Below are positions 22,065-33,399 of a stretch of 64,000 bases of DNA, one piece after another. This DNA comes from Cryptomeria japonica (lineage: Eukaryota > Streptophyta > Pinopsida > Cupressales > Cupressaceae). The notes under the pieces are model-generated. The model was not told the origin of the DNA, ran no database searches, and was given only the letters and a program-made list of their open reading frames with translations. How positions within the stretch are numbered: position 1 is the first letter of the stretch; each line of letters opens with the position of its first letter. Where the stretch lies: assembly GCF_030272615.1 (NCBI RefSeq), contig NC_081414.1, positions 907,869,009-907,933,008 on the forward strand. The letters run 5' to 3'. Position numbers and translations under genes: made by a program.

Positions 22065-23606
22065 ATTTTCACTGATCCATTGCCTTCTCATACCTCTAAT
22101 GCGATTGAGACTAATGATTCCTCTCTCTCATCTGATGGTCTTGTGTCTATGACTCCGAATGTGATTAAGTTTGTAGAGCAGCAAGAAATCCCTAAAGAAC
22201 CTTCCATCACATTTGATTCTAGCGAAAGCATTAGGGCACCTGATGGTCCTTTATACATAGTTGCAAAAGTCAAGAATACACCTTGCCATGGAGTGCTTAT
22301 TGATCCTTCGTGCATGATTAATGTTATTACTGAAGAATTTCTTTTTACTTTGCAATTGAATCAAGTGATCTATGACAAAACAGATGTGATTGTGAAATTA
22401 TTTGATGCATTTTCTTCTCCCGCAATTGGTTCTATTACATTGCCTATTGAGGTTCATAACAAATCTCTTGATGTGAACTTTGCTATTATTCCATCTTCCG
22501 AACAATTTCGTGTGAAGCTTGGCTATCCTTGGCTATCTTCCATGAAAGCTATTGCTTCTCCTATTCACAAGTGTTTGAAATTTCCCCATAATGGTGAAAT
22601 TGTTACTGTCAATCATAGCCTCTTTAAACCTGCTGAAAGAACTTCTATTGTTCCTCTTGATTACTTTTGGCCTAAACAATTCCAATCTCTTCCTCCACGA
22701 AGTGATCATCTTTTCAAATCTTATCAAAAGTGGAAAACAAATATGATCTTATCTCTAAGTGAACCTAGACCACCTAAACTTGACATTCCTATCATTCTTG
22801 AGAAGGAAGTTCTTCCTTTGAAAGATAAAACTAATGTCTTTCCTCAAGAAGATTCCCAACCCATCCCTATGGATGTGACTATGTCTATGCCTAATAAACT
22901 TCCTAAGAGTAGACCTATACCTCCTCGTCATGATGGACTTGGTCTTCTCCCTAAACCAAATATTCCTCCTTTATATGGAGCAGTTCCTCCTCCTTCTTTT
23001 TATAGAGAGAAGAGACCTTCTTCTTCTCCTATTATCCAGCCTAAGAGACCACAACCTAAACACCCAAGTGCTAAGGATGAGAACATTCCTCCTCCTCAGT
23101 CTTCGCAACTTCCTACTAAGACTAGACGAAATCATTCTGCATGTGAACGCCGGCGAAAGCGTCGTCTTAGAGCTCAAACTTTGCAATCTCCAAAAACACC
23201 TTCAACAAGCATTATTCCATTTTCTCCTCAGCCGGAAATTGAGCCGAAATCTCCTAAACATAAGATGCATGATAGTCTTGATCCTGTGCGAGTTAAAGAT
23301 CCTATTTTTATAAATCTTGATGATGATATAGATGAAAATGTTATTCATGATGAAAATGTTACTCCTCTTGCTTCTGATAGTGAATATGAACTTGTTGATG
23401 TTGATAACCATTTATCTAATGAATTTTCTAAAGCACTTATCCTAGCTCCTAGACAAGAACAATGTGGCTCGGAACATGAACATAGCCCTTGTTTGGATCT
23501 TGTGATAGCTCCATCTGCTGTGTTGGATGTTCCTCCTCTAGCGTGTTCCCTGCCTTCCCGAAACATTGATCAGCAAGATTGGGGGGTAGATGACATGCTA
23601 GACTAG
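22065..23606 (+). pseudogene. Element C protease-like and Pro/Arg-rich region
   Basis: Same frame as Gag, open for 513 codons after the TAG. The first about 200 residues are retropepsin-like: PLYIVAKVKNTPCHGVLID, LPIEVHNKSLDVNFAII, then FRVKLGYPWLSSMKAIAS (ILGRPWL in relatives). The catalytic Asp at 22302-22304 is present, but the following Thr/Ser-Gly is Pro-Ser, so activity is doubtful. The rest is Pro-rich with an Arg cluster (ERRRKRRLRAQ, about 23144-23176) and an acidic tail. No RT follows. The reading frame is well kept, which suggests recent or selected coding capacity, but a single TAG separates it from Gag. Confidence 0.75.
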
Positions 23607-24329
23607 TTACATTAGCATAGTAGACTCTCTCCCCCTCTCTTTTGTTACTTCTTCTATATGTTATTCTCATTCTTCTATTTGTCGTCCTTAGTGTTGTCTA
23701 CTTGAGGACGATGCAAAGCATTGAGATCTCTCGATCTCTCTCATGTTGACTCAAAAGACACATGTGTTCCCTTCTTCTAGGTGACCTTCCTTGATTGGGG
23801 AATGAAGAACAATTATGCATACATACATATGATATATATACATGAATTATCATACAGCATACTGACCCCGAGGAAAGCAAAGTCACCTTGTGCTTTGTGT
23901 TTTGTGTCTATTATCCTTGGGTTTATCTCACACTTGGGGGCTAAATCCTTGCGATAACGTGCTCCTTTCTCATTCCTTATATGTATCACTACCTTAAAGC
24001 AATCACCCCCGGTGAGGCATGTGTGATCGCTTTAACGTAGGGGGGCATACATCCTGTTCATATCTTTTCAAGATACTTGAAAATTTCTTGGCAAATTTAG
24101 CCTTGCCTTGAAAATTTTTGATATCTTTCTTGCATGACTCATAGTGAGGGAACCTTACTACTGACAGTCATGGTTCTCCTTCGTGATCTTCCCTTTTACT
24201 TTGTCAATCGAAGTCGTAAGATCCTTAGTCCACTGGGGGCTCGGTGTATCTTGCCTCCTTGACGTGGTGAAAGTCTTTCAATGTTGTTTCCTTGTACTTT
24301 ACCGAAAGTATGAGCATACATACTCCCGC
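23607..24329 (+). other. 3' untranslated region of element C
   Basis: No ORF of note. Pyrimidine-rich near 23615-23660, then phrases such as CACTTGGGGGCTAAAT (about 23932) and CACTGGGGGCTCGG (about 24230) that echo the polypurine tract, so PPT-like words are repeated here too. Confidence 0.5.
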
Positions 24330-24345
24330 TAAAGTGGGGGCTAAA
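24330..24345 (+). promoter_or_regulatory. Polypurine tract of C
   Basis: AAAGTGGGGGCTAAA abuts the 3' LTR. It is the plus-strand primer site and lies where expected. Confidence 0.85.
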
Positions 24346-24518
24346 TGTAGCGTCCTAAAATTGTGACACTTACAATTTCGACTGCATTTCGATCTTCACG
24401 ATGGCGACGCAACACGCAACCTGAATGGAGACCCTGAAACTCGCTCACGACACTGAAAACTGCATTTTTCAAGTACCCTGGCCTGAACCTCCTTGCACCC
24501 TGCTGTCCCGGGAGGTGG

Positions 24519-24580
24519 GACTAGAGCGCCCAACGCCTTGGTCCCAGGACCATGGTGCCCAGCGCCCTAGTCCCTGGGTC
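24519..24580 (+). repeat. GC-rich LTR minisatellite, about 2 units
   Basis: Same unit as at 17921, with only two copies left or gained. The LTR pair of a single insertion thus already differs in copy number. Confidence 0.8.
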
Positions 24581-25163
24581 CTATTTTGGGCCCGGTCTCC
24601 TAAGGGGCTCAGGTCTTTTTGTTTGCAATTTGGAAATTAACTTTCCCTGGTCGGCCTAAGGTCGGGTAAATCAGTCTATCAGCCCTAATTGACAAGTATA
24701 TAAATGACATTTTTGTCTTTCATTCGATATGATGGAAAAAGCGTGGAAATTATACTCAAGCATTCAAGCATTCAAGCATTCCTTCAAGCAATTGATCATT
24801 TCAAGTCTCCATTCAAGGCTAAGTGTTGCATTCAAGACAAGGATTCAACCATTGAAGAGGAGATCACATACTACAACATACAAAATACAACATACAACAT
24901 CTAAACCTTCGCACATAAGGATACAAACATCCTTAGAACAAGGTATTAGTACTTGTTTTACAGTCATTTACATTTACAGCTCTTGCTCATTTCTTGGTTA
25001 ATTCCAAAACCGGGGTTTGACCTAAAGGCAAACCCCTAATCCCTAACCCCCCAATTGTCTTCGCTTTTCTGTGTGTAGGTTGCAGGTACGCGGCCGAAAT
25101 TGAAGATCTGGAATCCTTGTGCAGAGACGAACAGATCCCCCTTCGTTTCGCGGATTTTTCGGA

Positions 25164-25190
25164 GGACCGTGGCGCCGGGCGCCATCGTCC
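25164..25190 (+). repeat. GC hairpin motif in 3' LTR of C
   Basis: GGACCGTGGCGCC then GCGCCATCGTCC. The left arm is closer to a perfect inverted repeat than in the 5' LTR (18598). Confidence 0.6.
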
Positions 25191-25568
25191 CAACAACTTT
25201 TGCTCAAATTTGCAGGACAGCACCGTATCGACATTTTACTGCTAATTCCAGGTCCGCAGCTTCATCCTATAACCCGAACTCAGTTTATAAGCGAATCTTT
25301 ATGACTTTCTATGCATGCTTAGCTTAATTTCCTTAACAACATTCTTTACAAAAGAGGGTATCCTTGCTTTCCTAACCCTTGAAATTCATTTAGCATCCAA
25401 TCTTGCATTGCGTGGGATTGGATCTTATGAGTTTCAACCCCTCTTTTGAATGTAAAGTCTCTCCCCTAAGTGAAAAACCATCGAATCCTAGCGAACCTCC
25501 CTTCTGTCTCCTCGGAGTCGGAAGAGGGGAGAACAACTAGGGTTCGATCGCGATTTTTCCGCTTTACA

Positions 25569-25710
25569 GCAACATTCAAGGGATTCAAAGTATATCAAAT
25601 AGATGTTAAATCTGCATTCCTGAATGGAATACTAGAAGAGGAGGTGTATATAGAGCAACCGGATGGGTTTTCCCTATCAGAAGACAGTGACATGGTGTGC
25701 AGGCTACATA
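25569..25710 (+). pseudogene. Copia B reverse transcriptase, middle piece
   Basis: After TSD copy GCAAC the B frame resumes: [43 protein letters not shown]. It is 137 bp of unique B sequence stranded between elements C and G. It ends in CATAA, the TSD of G. The frame is open. Confidence 0.95.
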
Positions 25711-26518
25711 ATGTTGGCAAATGCACACTCTAATGAGACATTGTAGGTGATTAAAGGTTTTGTCATTGATGGCAACCTTACAATCCTATGACACCAACAA
25801 GGCAATCCACTGACACCAGTAAAGTTAGATTCTACACCGGCACATAGACCACTAGGACCGGCAGTAAAAGGAAGCATACTGGCACAGAAGCCGACATAAA
25901 TTTTGTTGTTAATATATTTTGTTTATTATTGAAAAATCATTGTAAGATGACTTGACAAGTTGTAAAATGACTCTTATATAGGAGAGATCATTGTAGAACA
26001 ATTATGAAAAAATGATAGAGGAATGTAATTAGGTGAAATAAGGTAGACCTATTATGCAAAATATAGGTTAAGGGTTTATGTAAGAAGTAGAGCAGAAACT
26101 ATTACTGGATCTAGCATTATAGATGCTATTTTGAAGTAGTACAAGACACTAGATTTATGTAATCCATTTTGTAAGTTAGTGAGACTTCCTATTTTGTATT
26201 TGAGCAGTGAGCTCTAGGCACTTGGCCTTCCTACATGTGTAGGCCCCTCTTGTAGCAGTAATATTCTCTTATTGGCCAGTAAGTGAATATCGTGAATCAC
26301 AAATCCCACCGAGTTTTTTCCCACATCGGGTTTCCTCATTAAAATATTGCGTTATGGTGTGTTTTTCATGTGGTTATTTTTATCTCTGTTTATTACATTA
26401 CTTTCTATTTACCGGTACACAGTATTAATATGCTCTACATGTTTTAAGTTAAGAAAATATTATTACCGGTCAGATACTGATTCACGACCCCCTCTCAGTA
26501 TCTGTGGGAATCCTAACA
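25711..26518 (+). repeat. 5' LTR of element G
   Basis: 808 bp, ends TCCTAACA. The C-tract GACCCCCTCTC near its end matches the C-tracts of the other Copia LTRs. Confidence 0.94.
25975..25980 (+). promoter_or_regulatory. Candidate TATA box, 5' LTR of G
   Basis: TTATATAGGAGAG. The partner LTR has TTATATAAGAGAG at 31746-31758. Confidence 0.5.
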
Positions 26519-26534
26519 ATTGGTATCAGAGCCT
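26519..26534 (+). promoter_or_regulatory. Primer-binding site of G
   Basis: ATTGGTATCAGAGCCTG directly follows the LTR. It is the canonical initiator Met-tRNA-type site and the best preserved one in the window. Confidence 0.92.
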
Positions 26535-26589
26535 GGTCCTTTATTTTCAGAAGCCTAACAACTTGAGGAAGATCTTGACACCGATAGAG

Positions 26590-27726
26590 ATGGAAAACTT
26601 GATGAAGCAACTTGAAGCAACTCTCTCAGACTATGATGGAGAAAATTTGAAAAATATCAAACTTGAAGATGACCTAAAAGCAGCTCAGGATATTATTCAA
26701 GCACTTCAAGAAAATCTTACTATTTCAAGAAACAAGAGAAGAGAACTTTGTGATAAGATGCAAAATGAGAATGATGAAAAAGAAACTCTTAATGATATGA
26801 TAAACAAGCTGAAGCAAGAGAACATGACAACAAAGAATGAGATGCAAGATATGACTATGAGATTCTATAAAGAAATTGAAGATAGAAAGAAGAATGAAGA
26901 AGATTTGACTAGAAGACTAAGTGATGCTGCAAATGAAAACACAAGACTCAATTATGAAAATGATTTGTTGAAGATAGATCTGATGCACACACAGAATGAC
27001 TCAAATGAACTGATGAGGTAGAAAGAAGTCTTAGAAAGAGAACTAGATACTGCAAATTAGCATAAAGAGAAATTCAAGAAAAGCTCAGAAGAACCTGGTA
27101 ACTTGCTAAAGAATCAAAAACCTAAAGGCAACACTTGTGTAATTGGCTTTGAAGTTGGTGAAAGCTCTGGTACTGCAAACACACAGGATCATAGCAAACC
27201 AGTAATACAACCTACTGCTTATAAATTCAATGGAAAATTCTTTAACTATAACAAGTATGGTCATAGAGCAAATCAGTGTAGATCTACAAATTATCAGAAT
27301 ACCAATGCACCCACCAGTCAATGTTCAAAATGCAACAAAGTTGGTCATAATTCTGAGAATTACAGAATGAATGTGAGATGTTATGTTTATGGAAGATTTG
27401 GACATTTATCTAATCAATGCAAAACACAAACCAACATAGGTTATGGAAAGGTTATTCAGAGAAATAATGTGACTTGTTATGCATGTAACAAGATTGGACA
27501 TATTACAAAATTTTGCAGAAGTAAGGCACCACCGGTAGACAACAAAGGTTCTAGTTTGAAAGGAAAAGAAAAGGTTGAAGAAGTTAAGCAAGAATTCTCA
27601 AAACAATGGATTAGAAAGTCAGACCTAAATGGTGTTGGGAATACTCCTCCACCGGTAGAACCAAGCAACACTCCACCAACAGAATAGAGTAGCACTCCAC
27701 TGGCAGGAGTCTCTTCATCTAATTGA
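26590..27726 (+). pseudogene. Element G ORF1: Gag with coiled coil and four zinc knuckles
   Basis: One frame of 379 codons from ATG 26590 to TGA 27724, broken by TAG at 27019, 27058 and 27685. Residues about 15-165 are a long Glu/Lys/Asn-rich coiled coil (KLEDDLKAAQDIIQALQENL). Four CCHC knuckles follow between about 27235 and 27520: FNYNKYGHRANQC, CSKCNKVGHNSENY, CYVYGRFGHLSNQC and CYACNKIGHITKFC. Only the last is intact. Four of the lost Cys are Tyr or Phe, mostly TGT to TAT. It presumably packaged element RNA. It resembles knuckle-rich Copia Gags but has no following protease. Confidence 0.87.
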
Positions 27727-28021
27727 AGAAAATTCTTTTGAGGGTTTAGCAATCAAATGAGAAATATGCTATTACTCCCTCAGTTGATGGTAAGAAGTTG
27801 AAATTACTTCTATACCGACAGATATGTTAAGTGATTACTTAATTGATAAGCATTAAATGTGGTAGTTGGCAGATTGACATTATAAATTAGTGTTTTTGGC
27901 TCCATTTCACTTCATCGAGCATTCAAACATTTGAAGAGCGTGAAATATCTAGAGCTAAGGCATTTCAAGCAAAGAGGCAAAGCATTTCAGTAATCAATCT
28001 TTCGAAAAGGTATTTATAATC
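27727..28021 (+). other. Spacer between ORF1 and ORF2 of G
   Basis: No ORF is visible. It might be a pol-region deletion scar or a leader for ORF2. Confidence 0.4.
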
Positions 28022-31000
28022 ATGGAATCCTCTTCTGTACCTGAACTCATAGAAAAACCTACTATAGTCGAGGTAATCAAATGCCCTAGGCCCATTTTTT
28101 AGTTAGTTCCCAAGATAGCTAAAAGGGATGATAATCTTGGTGCATTTTCCCAAATCCCCTAAGGAGTTGTTTTTGTAGAAGACCCTAGAATGTACATCCA
28201 TTGCCACATAGAAGAATTAGGTGATGAGGAAATCAAGAACATGTACAAAACTGTCATATGTGATGACTCCGATAATGTGAAGCCTGAACACAAAATTATT
28301 GAAACCCTGGGATTCACTGAAATCCTTAGCATTCCGGATTTTCCTAAGGAAGTTATTAGGATAGTATTGAGAAGGGTACATGGTGCATTCTTTTGGCTAG
28401 ATTTGGTTCATAAAATTATAAAGGAAGTTGTGAAAGCTGTAACAGGGTTAGCTTCCACCGATAACAGACCAAACAAGACAAAGAAGGTCTCAAATGACCT
28501 GGTAATGAACCTAACAGGTGCAACATCCGATAAAAGGTCTTTAAGGGTGAATGATGTAACTGACATAAATGTGAGATTTCTTAGCATGATTTTAGGTTAC
28601 AAAACAACTCATGCAAACATACTTAACTTAGTTTCTAGCTTATGCATAAAAAGTGCACATGATATGGTTAATGAGAATGTGAAAGTTGATGTATGTGAAT
28701 GGTTAAAGGATGAACTTATTGACAATTTGGGAAAGATCAAGAAGGACAAGAAAGGGACATTCAAATTTGGTAACTTACTTGTTTTCCTAATGCTACATAT
28801 AACAAAATAGGTGCCCGGTATAGGTAACAAGAACCTTGGATTTGACATATCGGTAGGGAAACAATTATCTGACCTATTGAACAACATGGGTGAAAATAGA
28901 GAAAAGAATATCAATGAATACTTTCAAGCATTAAAGGCCAGAATGAACACTAGATTAAGATTATCACAAGCAATTGTAGATAAATATAAGAATGACATAT
29001 GCTTTGTGATTAAGAAGGATGAGATTTGGATGGAAGTAGTTACCCCTAGAACAATTTGGGTTACTGAAATGGGTTATGAGACAGATGATCACATCATTGA
29101 AACATATGCTAAAGTCCTTCTGGAAGCCCCCAATGAACCTAAGGAAGAGATATTCGGTAGTGCTGAAACCATTAAAAAAAAAATTCAATCCAAAAAGAGA
29201 GTGAAGAAAGTAGAAGCAATAGTGAGGAGAGGTTCAAGGCAGGCTAAGGCTATAAAAGAAGATGTACTGAAACAAACCGGTATCACTGAAGATGAGTTAC
29301 AGGCACAACAACCAAAAACTCACCTTTCACCAGTAGCAACTTCTTTAGAGAGTGACATGCCAGCAATAGTTAAAAGAGTTGTGAGGAAAAGGGAACCTTC
29401 ACCGGTATCCACACCTTCACCTAGAAGAACTAGGCAAAAACAATAGGTAGTGAGGCCCCCAGTCAAGAAGTCTACTCCTAAGAAGAAGAAGTTGACACCA
29501 AAGAAAAGGAATCAACAAAATATTGCTCCAATTGACAAACTATTGGATGAAATAACAGAGGAAAGACAACTTAAAAACATCAACAAACTATATGACTCAC
29601 TATCAGTTGATGATAAAGAAAAGGTTGAAAACAGTGTTATCTTACACTTGGATATCTACAAGAAGTTCTTGATGCAAGTTGTAGATGAACTACTAGATGA
29701 ACTATTCAAGAGACTGGAAGCAAGAAGACAAGCTATTGTAGAGCTTGATAAGAAAATGAAAGTTGAAAAATTACTTGTTGTCTACCCAGTTAACTCTCCA
29801 AAAGAGATAGATGATATGATTTCAGAGGCTAACTTGTCAGTATTCTCTATTGCACACCGACATATTGCACTAATGGTTGGAAGAGTACAAGAGGTTGTAG
29901 AGGAAACTGAAAATGCATGGGATATATTCCTTGTTGAAAAGAAAAAATAGGAAGAGTATAGAAACCCTAAACCAATCAAGGTATATTAGAAAGACAAGGA
30001 TAAGGGAAAAGGAAAGGTTGGTGGACCTCCAAGCATCAAAATAAGAGATAATTTATCCCCACCACCTCTAGTTACTCCACCAGTAATAACAACTGAAGAT
30101 CAACCGACTAATGAGAGTATGGATGTATCACAAGAGGATACAAATCCTAATTCTGAGGTACTATACACAGTTGATGTTGATACTCAGAAAGTCAACATTA
30201 TGATAGACAAGGACACAACCGGTAAGACAAATATGGCTAGTGAGCCACCGGTAACTGATAACACAAATAAAACTGAAGGTAAACCGATAGATGGGAAAAC
30301 AAAACAAGCAGAACAACAAATAGAGCAACAAGAAGAGCAACAAGCTCCAGCACACGAACAAGTTAATATAGAATTAGTGCCACCGACAACTACTGAGCAA
30401 AACAAACCATTGCTTAAGGAAATGGAAACACAAACTGACCTACCAGAGGTTACTGCAAGCAAGGATATTTCTCCCACCAGTGGAATTCAGAGTGTTGGCT
30501 CTTCAACTACAGGATTCAAGACAACAAATGTAACTGAAGTTCTTTTATATAGATTGTAGTTCACAGGCATATAAAGCTATAGATGACACAATTCCAATTT
30601 TGAAGATGATAGCTCCAAAATGCAATGTAGATAATAAGGATTCTTTGAGTCAACTTGACACTTTGTCTAAGTATATTACTGACAACACAGTGACAGTTGA
30701 ACAAATAAAGGAGGAAGCATTCAAAGAGAGGTTAGAAAAGGAAAAACATAAATTCTTTGAGGAACAAATAAAGAAGTGTACAAGGCAGTTTGACACACTT
30801 CTACCGGAATTGTGCAGCACACTTAAGGAGTTCAAAACTTTGTACAGAGACACTTGTAAGACAAAATTTTTGACAGTTGACATAGACAAGAAAATGAGCA
30901 AGATATAGGAGGAAATTAATAAGCTAGCTGACAATTTTATAAATTCATCTGATTCATTATCAATTTTTGAGCAAAAGATAATAGGTTTTGAGGAAGAATT

Positions 31001-31277
31001 ACTAAAGCTAGAAAGAGAAAAATAAAAAATAAAAAGTAAGGCTAAGGATTTAAAATGGAGATTAAGTCCAAAGTTGGACTACCTCACATGTTTAAGGATA
31101 GAAATATCTGATGCATTAGTACAAGGAAAGAAAACATCGGTAGAGCAAATGCAACACTTCACCAGTACAGTTCAGAGCACAGAGGCCGCAATAAAAGACA
31201 GTAAAAAGTTCATTGAGAACTTGAATTTGGTTCTAGTAGAACTTTTTCAAATTGTAACCAACCGGTTACAAGGTTGA
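28022..31277 (+). pseudogene. Element G ORF2: large protein of unknown function
   Basis: I do not recognise it. From ATG 28022 (MESSSVPELIEKPTIVEVIK) one frame runs to about 30550, shifts once, and ends at TGA 31275. In-frame stops are TAG at 28100, 28808, 29444, 29948, 29987 and 30906, and TAA at 28160 and about 31023. The N-terminal globular half includes INVRFLSMILGYKTTHANIL, VDVCEWLKDELIDNL and FKFGNLLVFLMLH. A basic linker follows (VVRKREPSPVSTPSPRRTRQ, then KKSTPKKKKLTPKKRNQQ, about 29390-29520), then helical segments, a Gln/Glu-rich region (about 30300-30360) and a C-terminal coiled coil. The layout matches ORF X and H ORF3. It may be a structural or nuclear-import protein, but no function is shown. 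Confidence 0.75.
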
Positions 31278-31483
31278 GACAACAAACTAAATTCTATTGA
31301 CACTTTGACAACCTTTGTCATTGATGCCAAAGGGGGAGTAGTGGTATGAGAAAAATCCAATAACTTAGGGATCATCTGCTCAGGGAGAGCACACATTTTT
31401 GGTAACAATTTTTGGACATCAATTTTTGGATACACTTCTGAATTTTTCTCATGAGTGTTGCCATCAATGCCAAAGGGGGAGAT
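31278..31483 (+). promoter_or_regulatory. Duplicated polypurine tract region of G
   Basis: Two near-identical tracts occur: ATGCCAAAGGGGGAGTAGTG at about 31325-31344, and CAATGCCAAAGGGGGAGAT touching the LTR (31472-31483). The second is the functional position. The upstream copy parallels the extra PPTs in A, B and E. Confidence 0.8.
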
Positions 31484-32295
31484 TGTTGGCAAATGCACAC
31501 TCCAATGAGACATTGTAGGTGATTGAAGGTTTTGTCATTGATGGCAACCTTACAATCCTATGACATCGGTAAGGCAATCCACCGGCACCAGCAAAGTTAG
31601 ATTCTACACTAGCACATAGACCATCGACACCGACAGTAAAAGGAAGCATACCGGCACAGAAGCCGACAAGAATTTTGTTGTTAATATATTTTGTTTATTA
31701 TTGAAAAATCATTCTAAGCCGACTTGGCAAGTTGTAAAATGACTCTTATATAAGAGAGATCATTGTAGAACAATTATGAAAAAAGGATAGAGGAATGTAA
31801 TTAGGTGAAATAAGGTAGACCTATTATGTGAAATATAGGTTAAGGGTTTATGTAAGAAGCAGAGCAGAAACCAGTACTGGATCTGGAATTATAGATACTA
31901 TTTTGAAGTAGTAAAAGACATTGGATTTATATAATCCATTTTGTAATTCAGTGAGACTTCCTATTTTGTATTTGAGCAGTGAGCTCTAGGCACTTGGCCT
32001 TCCTGCATGTGCAAGCCCCTCTTGTAGTAGTAACATTCTCTTATTGGCCAGTAAGTGAATATTGTGGGTCACAAATCCCACCGAGGTTTTTCCCACACTG
32101 GGTTTCCTCGTTAAAATATTGTGTTATGGTGTGTTTTTCATGTGGTTGTTTTTATCTCTATTTATTACATTACTTTCTGTTTAATAGTACATAATATTAA
32201 TATGCTCTACATGTTTTAAGTCAAGAAAATCTTATTACCGGTCAGATACTGATTCACCACCCCCCCCCCTCTAGGTATCTATGGGGATCCTACCA
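31484..32295 (+). repeat. 3' LTR of element G
   Basis: 812 bp, ends GATCCTACCA, then TSD CATAA. TATATAA box at 31747-31753. Its terminal C-tract has 10 C, longer than in the 5' LTR. Confidence 0.94.
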
Positions 32296-33399
32296 CATAA
32301 AGCCTTGTATGGACTAAAGCAGGCACCTAGAGCATGGTATGAACACTTGCACTCCCATCTTGTGAAGATTGGATTTGAGAGAACAAGTCAAGATAGCAAT
32401 ATCTATTTGAATTCAGAAGGAGATCAGATTCTAATTTGTGAGGTGTTTGTTGATGACATAATTTTTGGAGGAGATGACAAGATGAGTCATGATTTTGTAG
32501 ATGAGATGAAAAAGGAGTTTGAGATGTCACTTATAGGGGAGATTAAGTTCTTCATTGGACTACAGATTCAACAAATGAAAGATGGAATCTTTATCACTCA
32601 GTCCAAGTATGTCAAAGAGGTGTTAAAAACTTTTGGCATGGAAGACAATAAACTGGTTGGTACACCGATGGTGATCGGTTGTAAATTATCCAGAGAGGAT
32701 GACTTAGGGTTGGTAAATGAGAAGGAATACCAATCAATGATTGGTAAATTACACTATGTAGTACATAGAAGACCAGACATTGCACATGCAGTGGGCATTA
32801 CTGCACGGTTCTAGAAAAGCCCAAGATAATACCACTTGGTAGCACTCAAGCGGATTCTGAGATATCTGAAGGGAACTATTGGCTATTGATTATGGTATCC
32901 ATACAGTAATGATTTTAACCTGAAAGTGTTTACAGATGCTGACTAGGCTGGTAATGTGGATGACCGGAAGAGCACAACTGGTGGTGCATTCTTTCTTGGT
33001 GGTAGACTAGTCTCATGGATGAGTAAGAAGTAGAGTTGTATCTCTCAGTCTAGAGCAGAAGCGGAGTATGTTTCAACATTTATGAACTACACCCAGACAA
33101 TTTGGATGAAGCATGTATTAAATGGTTTCAGAGTTCCTATATTTGAACTGGTAAGTATATTTTGTGACAACACAAGTACAATTAACATCTCCAAGAATTT
33201 GATTTTACATGCTAGAACCAAGCACTTCGAGCTCAAGTATCATTTCTTGAGGGAAAAGGTTCAGAACAAAGAAGTTGTATTGGAACATGTTTCAAGTAAG
33301 GAGTAGTTAGCAGACATATTCACCAATCCTCTACTGAAGGCTACCTTTACCTATTTGAGAGGTGAATTAGGGGTGCTTCCCCTTCAAGAGGTGAACTAA
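32296..33399 (+). pseudogene. Copia B reverse transcriptase 3' part and RNase H (broken)
   Basis: B resumes after [21 protein letters not shown], catalytic FVDDIIFGGDD intact at about 32447-32480, then FEMSLIGEIKFFIGLQIQQ. RNase H follows with FTDAD, VDDRKSTTGGAFFLGGRLVS, FCDNTSTINISK and DIFTNPL, ending at TAA 33397. One frame throughout. Stops are TAG at about 32812, 32944, 33031 and 33304, TAA near 32830 and TGA near 32887. In E the corresponding codons at several of these are CAG or TGG. Confidence 0.94.

Larger units (their letters stand above)
17748..25568 (+). mobile_element. Non-autonomous Ty3-type LTR element C (gag-protease only)
   Basis: LTRs 17748-19002 and 24346-25568 (TGTAGCG...TTTACA), TSD GCAAC at 17743-17747 and 25569-25573. 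The interior is 5.3 kb and carries a gag plus protease-like reading frame of 1,143 codons with a single TAG, but no RT, RNase H or integrase. It fits the TR-GAG/large-derivative class, which depends on enzymes supplied in trans. It is the least decayed unit here, so a comparatively recent insertion. A solo LTR of the family lies at 56838-58116. Confidence 0.95.
24346..25568 (+). repeat. 3' LTR of element C
   Basis: 1,223 bp, TGTAGCG...TTTACA. Very similar to the 5' LTR apart from the shorter minisatellite and a few substitutions. A TATA box lies at 24697-24703. TSD GCAAC follows. Confidence 0.96.
25711..32295 (+). mobile_element. Element G: Copia-type ends, gag and a large unknown ORF, no pol
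   Basis: LTRs 25711-26518 and 31484-32295 (TGTTGGCAAATG start), TSD CATAA at 25706-25710 and 32296-32300. Primer site ATTGGTATCAGAGCC and PPT AAAGGGGGAGAT are Copia-like. The interior encodes a coiled-coil, four-knuckle Gag (ORF1) and an unknown ORF2 of about 1,085 codons. No protease, integrase, RT or RNase H motif is visible in any frame I read. It would need Copia enzymes in trans. Confidence 0.93.
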
